From assembly GCF_023100945.1 (NCBI RefSeq), contig NZ_CP064689.1, positions 4,446,001 to 4,510,000 on the forward strand: a stretch of 64,000 bases of DNA, read 5' to 3'. The notes under the pieces are model-generated. The model ran no database searches and was not told the origin of the DNA. It saw only the letters and a list, made by a program, of their open reading frames with translations. A program made the position numbers and the translations under genes. This document shows positions 54,956-64,000 of the stretch, piece by piece. The stretch comes from Bradyrhizobium sp. 200 (GTDB lineage: Bacteria > Pseudomonadota > Alphaproteobacteria > Rhizobiales > Xanthobacteraceae). Every line of letters begins with the position of its first letter. The first letter of the stretch is position 1.

Positions 54956-57475
54956 TCAGTAAAGCCCGCCGGTTCCTGGCCGCATGATATTGCCGGAGTC
55001 GGCGGGCGGGTACCCTTGCTGGTACCCTTGCGGGTAGGCCTGCGGCATCCGACCGTCGGCATCGGCCACGCCGATGACCGAGTAATTATCCGGCGGCGCG
55101 GTGCCCGGCTTGAACGCCTCCAGGATGGTACGGCCGCCCTCGCCCGGACTGGCGCGCATGCCGCTCTTGGCGTCGACGCGAACCAGCTTGATGCCGGCCG
55201 GAACCTTGAACGGGATCGCCGGCTTGTCGGCGAGCGCGAGCTTCAGGAAGTCCTTGGCGATCGGCGCGGCCAGATGACCGCCGGTCATGCCACGGCCGAG
55301 ATTGCGCGGCTTGTCGAAGCCGACATAGATGCCAACCACGAGGTCCGGCGAGAAGCCGATAAACCATGCATCCTTTTCGTCGTTGGTGGTGCCGGTCTTG
55401 CCGGCGATCGGCTTTCCGACTTCCTTGACGACGGTCGCGGTGCCGGCCTGGACCACATATTCCATCATCGAGGTGATCTGGTAGGCCGTCATCGGATCGA
55501 GCACCTGCTCGCGGCGATCCACGAGCTGCGGCTCTTGCTGGCTCTTCCAGCCGCCGGGCGCGTCGCAGCCGCGGCATTCGCGCGCGTCATGCTTGAAGAT
55601 CGTACGTCCGTAGCGGTCCTGGATGCGGTCGATCAGGGTCGGCTTCACGCGGCGGCCGCCATTGGCAAACATCGAGTAGGCCGTGACCATCCGCATGACC
55701 GTGGTTTCACCGGCGCCGAGGGCATAAGATAGGTAGTTCGGCAGTTCGTCATAGACACCGAACCGCTTGGAATATTCGCCGATCAAGGGCATGCCGATGT
55801 CCTGCGCCAGTCGCACCGTCACGGTGTTCAGCGAATTCCGCAGCGCATTGCGCAGCGTGACCGGTCCTTGGTATTTTCCCGACGAATAATTTTCCGGACG
55901 CCAGACGCTGGCGCCCTGCCCCTGATCGATTTCAATGGGCGCGTCGACCACGACTGTCGACGGCGTGTAGCCATTGTCCATCGCCGCCGAATAGACCAGC
56001 GGCTTGAAGGACGAACCCGGCTGCCGATAGGCCTGTGTGGCGCGGTTGAACTGGCTCTGGTCGAACGAGAAGCCGCCGACCATTGCCAGCACGCGGCCGG
56101 TCCAGGGATCCATCGCGACCATCGCGCCGGACACTTCGGGCAATTGGCGCAGGCGATATTGGCCTTCGACCGGCTTGCCCTCCTTGTCGAACAGCGGGTC
56201 GGCATAGATCACGTCGCCCGGGGACAGAACCTGCGCCACCGAGGTCGGCGTCCTGCCCCTCGCAGGACCCGAGGCCGCCTTGGCCCAGCGCACGCCGTCG
56301 AGCGTGATGATGCCGGTCTGCCGCTGCTTGCTGACGGCGCCACCGAGTTCGCGGCCCGGCTGGAAACCGATCCGCGCCGACTGGTCGGACGTCTCCAGCA
56401 CCACGGCCATCCGCCACGGCGAGATGTCGCTGAGCGATTTGACGTCGGCGAGCTTCACGCCCCAATCGCCGGAAACATCGAGCTTCGAGGGGGCGCCGCG
56501 CCAACCCTGGGCCTCGTCATATTTGACAAGACCGGCGACCATGGCCCTGCGCGCCATCACCTGCATCTTCGGGTCGAGCGTGGCACGGACGGACAATCCG
56601 CCCTCATACAGTTTCTTTTCGCCATAGCGCTCGAAGATATCGCGCCGGACTTCCTCGGCGAAATATTCACCGGCGAAGATGTGCGCGCCGTTGCCTCGGC
56701 TGGTGACCGTCAACTGCTCCTTGCGGGCCTTTTCGGCGTCGGCCTGCTTGATCCAGCCGTTTTCCACCAGGCGATCGATCACGTAATTGCGCCGCTCGAC
56801 CGCGCGATCGCGGTTACGAACCGGGTGCAGCGCCGCGGGTGCCTTGGGCAACGCCGCCAGATAGGAGGCTTCCGCGACGGTAAGTTCGTTCACCGATTTG
56901 TCGAAATAGACCAGCGACGCGGCCGCGATGCCGTAGGCGCCAAGGCCGAGATAGATTTCGTTGAGATAGAGTTCGAGGATGCGGTCCTTCGAATAGGCGC
57001 GCTCGATGCGCATCGCCAGCAAGGCTTCCTTGATCTTGCGCGTGAACGACACTTCATTGGTCAGAAGGAAGTTCTTTGCGACCTGCTGGGTAATCGTGGA
57101 AGCGCCCTGCGGACGCCTGTTGGAGCCGAAATTCTGCGCATAGAGCACGGCCGCGCGCGCCATACCGGTGAAGTCGATGCCGCCGTGCTCGTAGAAATTC
57201 TTGTCCTCGGCCGCGAGGAACGCGTTGATGACGAGCTTCGGCACCGCCTGGATCGGCAGATAGAGCCTGCGTTCCTTGGAATACTCTCCCAGCAGCGCAC
57301 CGTCGGAAGCATGGACGCGCGTCATCACCGGAGGCTCGTAATCCTGAAGCTGCGAGTAGTCGGGCAGGTCTTTGGAGAAATGCCAGATCGCGCCCGCGAC
57401 GCCGGCGACGCCGACCAGGAACACGACGGTCCCGGCGGCGAACAGGAAACCCAAAAACCGGACCAGCAAGCGCAT
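54956..57475 (-). CDS. mrcA: penicillin-binding protein 1A, second copy
   Basis: 839 residues, nearly the same sequence as the gene downstream along most of the length. Same glycosyltransferase and transpeptidase motifs: QPGSSFKPLVYS, NSLNTVT (SLN where the first copy has SVN) and GKTGTTND. Differences cluster in the C-terminal tail (here YPQGYQQGYPPADSGN) and a few loops such as GPARGRTPTSVA versus GRSKTPVA. This copy lies next to amiC, the usual mrcA position, so I take it as the ancestral one. The copies are 163 bases apart. Confidence 0.94.
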   Translation of the reverse strand: MRLLVRFLGFLFAAGTVVFLVGVAGVAGAIWHFSKDLPDYSQLQDYEPPVMTRVHASDGALLGEYSKERRLYLPIQAVPKLVINAFLAAEDKNFYEHGGIDFTGMARAAVLYAQNFGSNRRPQGASTITQQVAKNFLLTNEVSFTRKIKEALLAMRIERAYSKDRILELYLNEIYLGLGAYGIAAASLVYFDKSVNELTVAEASYLAALPKAPAALHPVRNRDRAVERRNYVIDRLVENGWIKQADAEKARKEQLTVTSRGNGAHIFAGEYFAEEVRRDIFERYGEKKLYEGGLSVRATLDPKMQVMARRAMVAGLVKYDEAQGWRGAPSKLDVSGDWGVKLADVKSLSDISPWRMAVVLETSDQSARIGFQPGRELGGAVSKQRQTGIITLDGVRWAKAASGPARGRTPTSVAQVLSPGDVIYADPLFDKEGKPVEGQYRLRQLPEVSGAMVAMDPWTGRVLAMVGGFSFDQSQFNRATQAYRQPGSSFKPLVYSAAMDNGYTPSTVVVDAPIEIDQGQGASVWRPENYSSGKYQGPVTLRNALRNSLNTVTVRLAQDIGMPLIGEYSKRFGVYDELPNYLSYALGAGETTVMRMVTAYSMFANGGRRVKPTLIDRIQDRYGRTIFKHDARECRGCDAPGGWKSQQEPQLVDRREQVLDPMTAYQITSMMEYVVQAGTATVVKEVGKPIAGKTGTTNDEKDAWFIGFSPDLVVGIYVGFDKPRNLGRGMTGGHLAAPIAKDFLKLALADKPAIPFKVPAGIKLVRVDAKSGMRASPGEGGRTILEAFKPGTAPPDNYSVIGVADADGRMPQAYPQGYQQGYPPADSGNIMRPGTGGLY

Positions 57476-57715
57476 TATCGAAGTTCCGTTCCAACCTGTG
57501 CGCCGATATCCGCGGCGTCTGTCCTAACACGGCAATCCCGCCGAACGAGTTGCCGCTACGCGGTCGAACAATAAAAAGGTCCGGCGGACAATATTGACCG
57601 ATTCCGAAGACCAGCACTCGATTTTCTATACCGTTGCCGCTGTGGCCAAACTAGGGCTTGGCGCGCCGGACGGCACGCTTTTCAGCCTGCTCTTGCGCCC
57701 TGCGCACCGGACTTT

Positions 57716-59053
57716 TTACTTGCCCGGTCCGGCAGTTGCCAGCCGTTTGGCGAGAAATGCGTCAATCGCCTGCGCCATCGATCCGACCGTCCGGTTCCGC
57801 CAGTTTTCCGAGACCAGATGCTCCAGGTCGCCCTTGTTCGAGACATAGCCGAGTTCGACCAGGACTGAGGGGACATCCGGGGCCTTCAGGACCCGAAAGC
57901 CGGCCGATTTTAGCGGATGCTTGTGCATTCGCACCGTATTCTTCATTTCGCCCATCAGGACCCGCGCGAACCGGTTTGAAAAGGTCTTGGTTTCCCGCTG
58001 CACCAGGTCGATCAGGATATCGGCGACTTCGGTCGGCTCGTCGGCGAGACTAACTCCGCCAATCGCGTCCGACTTGTTTTCGGCATCTGCCAGCCGTTCG
58101 GCCTCGGAGTCCGAGGCCTTGTCGGACAGCGTGTAGATGGTGGCGCCCTGGGCGTCGCCCTCGCCACGCTTCAAGGCGTCGGCATGGATCGAGACGAACA
58201 GCGCCGCAGACTCGATGCGCGCGACCTTCACACGGTCGCCGAGCGGAATGAAGGTGTCGTCCGTCCGGGTCATGACGACGCGGTACTTGCCCGATTTCTC
58301 GATCCTGTCGCGTAGCGCCAGGCCAAACGCAAGCACCAGGTTCTTTTCCATGATGTCGCCGCCGCCGGCCTGGGTGCCGTTGTCGACGCCGCCATGACCG
58401 GGATCGATCACGACCACCGGCCTCTTGTCCGGCGGCCCGGGTACAGGCTTTGCTGCGGCCGGCCCATCCGGCTGGGCAGCGGCGGCGTTGGCCTCCGCGA
58501 TCCCGGGCCGCAGTTCGGGACGATTTTCGGGCGGCAGCGACTGCACAAAGGCGGTGCGGTCCACCTCTTCGAATTCGAGCACCAGCCGCGGCGGCTGGCC
58601 GTTGGCCGCCTCCAGCACGTAGGATTTGGCAATCTTGGCCGGCCCGGCGAGGTCGAACACGATCCGCGACCCGCCCGGCATGACGAGACCGTAGCGGAAC
58701 GCCTTGACCAGTCCCCGTCCCGCGACGCCGACCCCGGCGGGAAGCTTGAAACTGAGCTGGGGGAGATCGACGACGACACGATAGGGGTCCGCCAGCGCGA
58801 AGGCGCGAAACTGGACCGGCTTGTCGAGGTCGAGGATGAAACGGGTCTGCCTTGCGTCGCCCGCCAGCCGGGCGTCAGACGCGATCGGGAAATTCGATAC
58901 CGCCGCCGGGCTGGGGATGGCAGCTTGAGGAGCCGGGCCCTGATAAACCGGTGCTTGGGCAAGGCTGGGGCCGATCATTTGGGTGCACAGCAATGCTGCG
59001 GCGCACAATGGGCCACGTCCCAGCAAAGCAAGGTGATTTGCGCGGCTCGCCAA
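57716..59053 (-). CDS. amiC: N-acetylmuramoyl-L-alanine amidase with AMIN domain
   Basis: 445 residues, probably from a TTG at 59053 with GGAGG eleven bases earlier. Signal-like N-terminus (LCAAALLCTQMIGPSLAQA), AMIN domain about 45-160 (TRFILDLDKPVQFRAFAL), a Pro/Ala linker, then Amidase_3: IDPGHGGVDNGTQ (zinc His), GGDIMEKNLVLAF (zinc Glu), LFVSIHADALKR (zinc His) and PSVLVELGYVSNKGD (catalytic Glu). Cleaves septal peptidoglycan in the periplasm. Divergent from rne. Confidence 0.94.
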   Translation of the reverse strand: MASRANHLALLGRGPLCAAALLCTQMIGPSLAQAPVYQGPAPQAAIPSPAAVSNFPIASDARLAGDARQTRFILDLDKPVQFRAFALADPYRVVVDLPQLSFKLPAGVGVAGRGLVKAFRYGLVMPGGSRIVFDLAGPAKIAKSYVLEAANGQPPRLVLEFEEVDRTAFVQSLPPENRPELRPGIAEANAAAAQPDGPAAAKPVPGPPDKRPVVVIDPGHGGVDNGTQAGGGDIMEKNLVLAFGLALRDRIEKSGKYRVVMTRTDDTFIPLGDRVKVARIESAALFVSIHADALKRGEGDAQGATIYTLSDKASDSEAERLADAENKSDAIGGVSLADEPTEVADILIDLVQRETKTFSNRFARVLMGEMKNTVRMHKHPLKSAGFRVLKAPDVPSVLVELGYVSNKGDLEHLVSENWRNRTVGSMAQAIDAFLAKRLATAGPGK

Positions 59054-59776
59054 CGATTCGGTGCCTCCGGAGGAGCCCTCCCTTAGCGCAATAGAACGAC
59101 AGGGTTAATCGGACCTTACGTCCTAATCCACGAAAAAGGCGCAAGTGTTGCCGCGCCGCGACGCTCGGCGGCCGGTTCCCTTGCGCTTCCCTTGCACGGA
59201 GCCCCCAATCCACGTATGTACGAGGTGCTGACGGCTAATACTCCCGGTTGTGTCGCGTTCAGCCTCCCGGTGCAGCGCCGGAACCTTCGAAGCCGGAGGA
59301 ACCTGCGTCTTTCCCGATCCCTCCACAGCCAGCGCCGCGCGCGGCTGACACGGAGCGGCGGTTTCGAGCCCGAGCGGCGTCCGGTCCCAGGTACCTTTTC
59401 CGGGGACGGTTTGAGACACGGCAAAACTGATTATCCGGACCCAAAACGGTCCGATATGCGATGGCCGGCGGGCGTCTAGGCGCCGAACCGGGCCTTCAGC
59501 GATAGATACGGCGGTATCTTTTCCGCCAACATGTTTAGACGGGCCGACGCTTGATGCGCCAGACTGTATTGCCGACCAAGATCCACAGAACGATCGCGCC
59601 GACGCGAGGCGAAAGCTTCGCACGTCGCATTGCTCTGGCGGCTCCCCGTTCGGCGCGGCGCCAAGAAGTGCGTTTTGGCCTTCCCCTCACCCCCGAATCA
59701 GGTGGACCGTCGCGTCACCGGGCCGCGCAATTTGCGCGCGCCTTGCACCGCGCCCGCCGCCGTCAAGAGTTCCAAA
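59054..59776. other. 723-bp gap: amiC and rne promoters, rne leader
   Basis: No gene supported on either strand. It must hold the divergent promoters and probably a long 5' leader of rne. I could not place the promoter or a defined structure with confidence. Confidence 0.5.
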
Positions 59777-62700
59777 ATGCCCAACAAGATGTTGATCGAC
59801 GCCACCCACCCGGAAGAGACCCGGGTCGTTGTGGTCCGCGGCAACCGCGTCGAAGAATTTGATTTCGAGACCGCCCAGCGCAAGCAACTCCGCGGCAATA
59901 TCTATCTCGCCAAGGTCACGCGCGTAGAACCGTCGCTGCAGGCGGCGTTCATCGAATATGGCGGCAACCGCCACGGCTTCCTGGCGTTCAGCGAAATCCA
60001 TCCGGACTACTATCAGATCCCGGTCGCCGACCGTCAGGCGCTGATCGAGGCCGACGAGCGCGCGCACCGCGAGGCCGAGGAAGAGAGCGAGAACCGCTCC
60101 AACCACCGCCGCCGCTCGCGCCACCGCAATGCGCGCCGGCGCGGCCATGGCGACCGTGTCCAGAGCGAAATCGTCGAGAACGCCGGTCAGGATCCCGCAC
60201 AGGCTGCCCAGCCCTACGAGGGCGAAGCGCACCAGCACGACGGCGCGTATGCCGGCGAAGTGCATCCGCACGACGCCGAGCATCATGAGGATACGGCTCA
60301 TCGCGATCATGATGCCCATGATCAGGAGACGCATGGTCACGATCACGACCATGCGCACGATCACGATCCTCACCACGACCACGATCGTCACCACGATCAG
60401 GATGCGCAAGGTCCGGGCGAACACGCAGATGCCGCCAGCGAAGCGCCGGTCGCGGAAGTGCAATCCGGCTCGCCCGCCGCGGCCCTGGTCGAGGCAGCCG
60501 CCCCTGAGGCGACGACCGAACACGCTCCTGCCGAACACGCTCATGATGAGCATCATGACGAGGAACAGGCGCGTGAAAACGCGGCCCATGCCGACGATGC
60601 GCCGCATATCGAGCACGCCGGTGAAGGCTACGCCGTTGCTTCTTCCGACGAGCTCGCCCCGGATTCCGAACGCGACGACGGCCACGACGATGAAGACGAC
60701 GCCGAGGATGCTGAAGAGGAAGTCGTCGAATCCGTCGGCGGCGACGACGTGTTGGAGGAGGTTCCGGAGCGCCCGTTCCGCCCGCGCCGTCAGTACAAGA
60801 TTCAGGAAGTCATCAAGCGCCGCCAGGTGATGCTGGTTCAGGTCGTCAAGGAAGAGCGCGGCAACAAGGGCGCGGCGCTCACGACCTACCTGTCGCTGGC
60901 GGGCCGCTATGCGGTCCTGATGCCCAACACGGCCCGCGGCGGCGGCATCAGCCGCAAGATCACCTCGGCCCAGGACCGTTCGCGGCTGAAGGAAGTGGTG
61001 CAGGACCTCGACGTGCCCGAGGGCATGGGGATCATCCTGCGCACCGCCGGTGCCTCGCGGACCAAGCCCGAGATCAAGCGCGACTTCGAATATCTGATCC
61101 GGATGTGGGAAACCGTGCGCGACATGACGCTGAAGTCGCAGGCCCCCACCCTCGTCTACGAGGAAGGCTCGCTGATCAAGCGCTCGCTGCGCGACCTCTA
61201 CAACAAGGAAATCGACGAAATCCAGGTCGCCGGCGAAGCCGGCTACCAGGAAGCGCGCGACTTCATGAAGATGCTGATGCCCTCGAACGTGCGGGCGGTG
61301 AAGCAGTATCGCGACGGCCAGCCGCTGTTCTCGCGGATGGGCGTCGAGAGCCAGCTCGACGCAATGTTCTCGCCGACCGTACAGCTTCGTTCCGGCGGCT
61401 ACATCGTCATCAACCAGACCGAGGCGCTGGTCTCGATCGACGTCAACTCCGGCCGCTCGACCCGCGAACATCACATCGAGGACACCGCGCTCAAGACCAA
61501 TCTGGAGGCGGCCGAGGAAGTCGCCCGGCAATTGCGATTGCGCGATCTCGCCGGCCTGATCGTCATCGATTTCATCGACATGGACGAGAAGCGCAACAAC
61601 CGCGCGGTCGAGCGCAAGCTCTCCGACTGCCTGCGGCAGGACCGCGCGCGCATCCAGGTCGGACGTATCTCGCATTTCGGCCTTCTGGAAATGTCGCGCC
61701 AGCGCATCCGCGCCAGCGTGCTGGAGAGCTCGACCGAGCCCTGCGCGGTATGCGGCGGCAGCGGTCATGTGCGCTCGGTCTCGTCGGTCGCGCTGCAATT
61801 GCTGCGCGGCATCGAGGAAATCCTGATGAAGGGCGCAACCCACAATCTGGTGGTGCGGACCCGCACCGACGTCGCGCTCTATGTGCTCAACCACAAGCGC
61901 GGCCATCTGCGCGATCTCGAAAGCGCCTTCAAGGTATCGCTCGCCGTGAGCGCCGATCCAACCGTCGCCGGCCAGCAATCGTTCATCATCGACCGCGGCG
62001 AACAGGTGCACACGCTGGAAGCCGCCAAGGCGTTGCTGGCGGCGCAGGCTGCCGCCTTCCCGCCGCAGGTCGAGGAAGCCTATGACGACGACGAGGCGTT
62101 CGACATCGAAGCCGAATCCGAGATCGAAACCGAAGAGACCGAGGGGCTTACCGACGATGCCGCCGAAGCGGCGGTCGGCGAAGGCGACGGAGACGGCCAC
62201 CGCCGCAAGCGGCGCCGGCGCCGGCGCGGCCGTGGCGAGCCGCGTGAGGGCGGCGCACCGCGCGAGGATGGTGACGCGATGCGCGTCGCGGGCGAGACCG
62301 TCGAAGGCCCGATCGCCGAGGACGGCGAAGCCGATGAGGACGAAGGCGACGAACAGCCCGGCATGGCCCGCGGCGATCAGTCTGCCAATGGCGAGCGGCG
62401 CCCGCGCCGCCGCGGACGCCGCGGCGGACGCCGCCGGCGTGGTGGCGGGCTGGAAGACGGTCTTGCGGGATCGATCGCAGACGAACTCGGGCCGACCTCG
62501 GCTCCGGAAGTCACCAATGCGGTTGCCGATTTCGACGATGGCGCGTCCGAACCCGCGCCATCGCTGGTGCAGGCCGACGTTCAGGCCGAACCGGTTTCGC
62601 AGCCGGCCGAGATGCAGCCTGCGGCCTATACCCAGCCGGAGCCGGTCGCGAGCACGCCCGCACCAACCGCTGAAGAATCCGGGCAAGAGGCCGAGCGCGC

Positions 62701-62902
62701 CGCGGCGCGGCGGCGTTCGACCGTGCGCGAGAAGGTCAGCTTCATGACCAGCGCTCCGGCCGAGCCGGCGTCCGCCGTCAGCCAGAACGCGCCTGAGCCG
62801 GTCGCGCCTGCCGCACCCGCTCCGGCCGAACCGGCTGCATCGGACGAAAGCGCGCCACGCAAGGCGGGCTGGTGGTCGCGGCGCTTCGGCAGCGGCGAGT
62901 AA
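59777..62902 (+). CDS. rne: ribonuclease E
   Basis: 1041 residues from the ATG at 59777 (MPNKMLIDATHPEETR); the frame is open upstream without homology. S1 domain (RGNIYLAKVTRVEPSLQAAF, YGGNRHGFLAFSEIHPDYY) is interrupted by a ~235-residue insertion (about 95-330) that is first Arg-rich, then His/Asp-rich, then acidic, and resumes at YKIQEVIKRRQVMLVQVVKEE. Catalytic core: SIDVNSGR and IDFIDM aspartates, and the zinc-link CAVCGGSG. The C-terminal ~300 residues are disordered with Arg-rich blocks for RNA and degradosome partners. Endonuclease of mRNA decay and rRNA processing. Confidence 0.94.
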   Translation: MPNKMLIDATHPEETRVVVVRGNRVEEFDFETAQRKQLRGNIYLAKVTRVEPSLQAAFIEYGGNRHGFLAFSEIHPDYYQIPVADRQALIEADERAHREAEEESENRSNHRRRSRHRNARRRGHGDRVQSEIVENAGQDPAQAAQPYEGEAHQHDGAYAGEVHPHDAEHHEDTAHRDHDAHDQETHGHDHDHAHDHDPHHDHDRHHDQDAQGPGEHADAASEAPVAEVQSGSPAAALVEAAAPEATTEHAPAEHAHDEHHDEEQARENAAHADDAPHIEHAGEGYAVASSDELAPDSERDDGHDDEDDAEDAEEEVVESVGGDDVLEEVPERPFRPRRQYKIQEVIKRRQVMLVQVVKEERGNKGAALTTYLSLAGRYAVLMPNTARGGGISRKITSAQDRSRLKEVVQDLDVPEGMGIILRTAGASRTKPEIKRDFEYLIRMWETVRDMTLKSQAPTLVYEEGSLIKRSLRDLYNKEIDEIQVAGEAGYQEARDFMKMLMPSNVRAVKQYRDGQPLFSRMGVESQLDAMFSPTVQLRSGGYIVINQTEALVSIDVNSGRSTREHHIEDTALKTNLEAAEEVARQLRLRDLAGLIVIDFIDMDEKRNNRAVERKLSDCLRQDRARIQVGRISHFGLLEMSRQRIRASVLESSTEPCAVCGGSGHVRSVSSVALQLLRGIEEILMKGATHNLVVRTRTDVALYVLNHKRGHLRDLESAFKVSLAVSADPTVAGQQSFIIDRGEQVHTLEAAKALLAAQAAAFPPQVEEAYDDDEAFDIEAESEIETEETEGLTDDAAEAAVGEGDGDGHRRKRRRRRRGRGEPREGGAPREDGDAMRVAGETVEGPIAEDGEADEDEGDEQPGMARGDQSANGERRPRRRGRRGGRRRRGGGLEDGLAGSIADELGPTSAPEVTNAVADFDDGASEPAPSLVQADVQAEPVSQPAEMQPAAYTQPEPVASTPAPTAEESGQEAERAAARRRSTVREKVSFMTSAPAEPASAVSQNAPEPVAPAAPAPAEPAASDESAPRKAGWWSRRFGSGE

Positions 62903-62923
62903 GGAATCCAACCCAAAGAAAGT

Positions 62924-62956
62924 AAAAACCGCCCGGCGAAAACCGGGCGGTTTTTT
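62924..62956 (+). terminator. bidirectional Rho-independent terminator between rne and dctA
   Basis: Perfect stem CCGCCCGG/CCGGGCGG (62929-62936, 62943-62950) extended by A/T pairs, 6-base loop, six T on the plus strand and five A before the stem, so it can serve both converging genes. Confidence 0.92.
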
Positions 62957-62987
62957 ATTCACGGCTACTATTGGATTTCGGCACCCC

Positions 62988-64000
62988 TCAGCCCGTCGTG
63001 AGCGCCGTCTCCACGTCGGTCGGATCGATCTGCTTGTTGAGGTTGGCGATCAGCTTCGCATGATCCAGCTCCCCCTCCCACCACGACACCACCACACAGG
63101 CGACGCCGTTGCCGCACAGATTGGTCAGCGCGCGGCACTCGCTCATGAACTTGTCGATTCCCAGCAGGATGGCCATGCCCGGCACCAGCCGCGGATCGAC
63201 CACGGCGAGCGTCGCCGCCAGCGTGATGAAGCCTGCACCGGTGATGCCGGACGCCCCCTTGGAGGTCAGCATCGCGACGAGGAGGATGGTCAGTTGCTGG
63301 CCGAACGTCAGATCGAAGCCAAGCGCCTGCGCGATGAACAGGGTCGCCAGCGTCATGTAGATGTTGGTGCCGTCGAGGTTGAACGAGTAGCCGGTCGGCA
63401 CCACGAGGCCCACGACCGATTTTGAGCAGCCGAGCCGCTCGAGCTTTTCCATCAGGGACGGCAGCGCGCTTTCCGAGGACGACGTGCCGAGCACGATCAG
63501 GAGTTCGTCCTTGATGTAGGCCAGGAACTTGAAGATCGAGAAACCGACGATCCGCGCGACGATGCCGAGCACCACGAACACGAACAGCGCGGCGGTGACG
63601 TAGAAGGTCGCGATCAATCCGACCAGGTTCAGGATCGCGCCGGTCCCGAACTTGCCGATCGTAAACGCCATCGCGCCGAACGCGCCGATGGGAGCGGCCT
63701 TCATCACGATGGCGATGACGCCGAACACCGCGTGCGCCGCATCGTCGATGAAGGCGCGGATCGTATGGCCGCGCTCGCCGAGCCCCATCAGTGCAAAACC
63801 GAACAGGATCGAGAACAGCAGGACCTGAAGGATTTCGCCCTGCGCGAAAGCGCCGACGACTGTGTCTGGAATAATGTGCAGGAAGAAATCGACGCTCTTC
63901 TGCGCCTCGGCCTGCTTGGCAAAGCCGGCGACGGCTTGCGCATTCGCCATGCCGCCGCCGAAACCCGCGCCCGGCCTGACCAGATTGCCGACGACGAGAC
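62988..64000 (-). CDS. dctA: C4-dicarboxylate transporter DctA, 3' part
   Basis: Partial: the frame runs off the right edge, leaving the C-terminal ~337 residues. Sodium/dicarboxylate symporter family: [21 protein letters not shown] (the serine-rich hairpin), [25 protein letters not shown] (substrate-binding segment), and [26 protein letters not shown]. Imports succinate, fumarate and malate, the carbon source used by bacteroids. DctB/DctD regulators are not visible in the window. Confidence 0.93.
   Translation of the reverse strand, partial: LVVGNLVRPGAGFGGGMANAQAVAGFAKQAEAQKSVDFFLHIIPDTVVGAFAQGEILQVLLFSILFGFALMGLGERGHTIRAFIDDAAHAVFGVIAIVMKAAPIGAFGAMAFTIGKFGTGAILNLVGLIATFYVTAALFVFVVLGIVARIVGFSIFKFLAYIKDELLIVLGTSSSESALPSLMEKLERLGCSKSVVGLVVPTGYSFNLDGTNIYMTLATLFIAQALGFDLTFGQQLTILLVAMLTSKGASGITGAGFITLAATLAVVDPRLVPGMAILLGIDKFMSECRALTNLCGNGVACVVVSWWEGELDHAKLIANLNKQIDPTDVETALTTG

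Noticed and set aside
55868..57574. Long plus-strand frame opposite the second PBP1A
   Set aside because: Antisense shadow of a highly conserved PBP gene.
59687..62962. 1091-codon minus-strand frame covering all of rne
   Set aside because: Mirror of a GC-rich gene whose codon pattern removes stops; rne homology on the plus strand is unambiguous.

Overview
The window looks like chromosome from an alphaproteobacterium of the Nitrobacteraceae, most likely Bradyrhizobium or a close relative. Evidence: high GC with GC-rich codon third positions; a rhizobial-type suf operon; the rne / amiC / ponA / prfB neighbourhood usual in this order; Omp25/31-type outer membrane proteins; and intergenic repeats of a family I recognise from Bradyrhizobium genomes. 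Genus is inferred from memory of those features, not from a search. No tRNA, rRNA, CRISPR array, integrase or transposase was seen.

Region by region. 1-5.9 kb: the 3' part of parE, two paralogous outer-membrane barrels each with a strong terminator, a small membrane protein, an SDR dehydrogenase and an FAD monooxygenase. 5.9-16 kb: accessory region with a broken ABC permease, an LtaS/MdoB-like sulfatase-fold membrane enzyme, a DUF1127-LysE-flavoprotein operon next to a truncated MocR regulator, and a translationally coupled pair of Sel1-repeat proteins (one with a DUF805 membrane domain). 15.3-21.5 kb: a compact accessory block (subtilisin, PAP2/vanadium-haloperoxidase-like protein with GGSWQ repeats, class III cyclase-TPR protein, zinc-ribbon protein) bracketed by two same-orientation copies of a repeat; the left copy is fused to a duplicated tail of the sulfatase gene.

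21.6-26.6 kb: caspase-fold protein divergent from an RhlE-like DEAD-box helicase, a GGDEF diguanylate cyclase and a TfoX-like protein. 26.6-34.4 kb: the suf iron-sulfur assembly operon, read leftward (NifS-like desulfurase, sufB, unknown 109-aa protein, sufC, sufD, sufS, sufT, VOC protein, sufA), with an Irr-box-like site before sufB. 34.7-46.2 kb: alpha/beta hydrolase, GST, anmK divergent from tyrS, an MFS carrier, a giant AsmA/YhdP-like envelope protein, a peroxiredoxin with a histone-H1-like tail and an M23 peptidase.

46.4-64 kb: AHSA1-type protein, NodU/CmcH-type carbamoyltransferase, EamA exporter, beta-hydroxyacid dehydrogenase, prfB with a programmed +1 frameshift, two tandem PBP1A genes, amiC, rne with a His/Asp-rich insertion, and the start-truncated dctA at the right edge. 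Cell-wall functions recur on the right half (anmK, M23 peptidase, two PBP1A, AmiC). The most unusual parts are the repeat-bracketed 16-21 kb block and the repeat/sulfatase chimera beside it.
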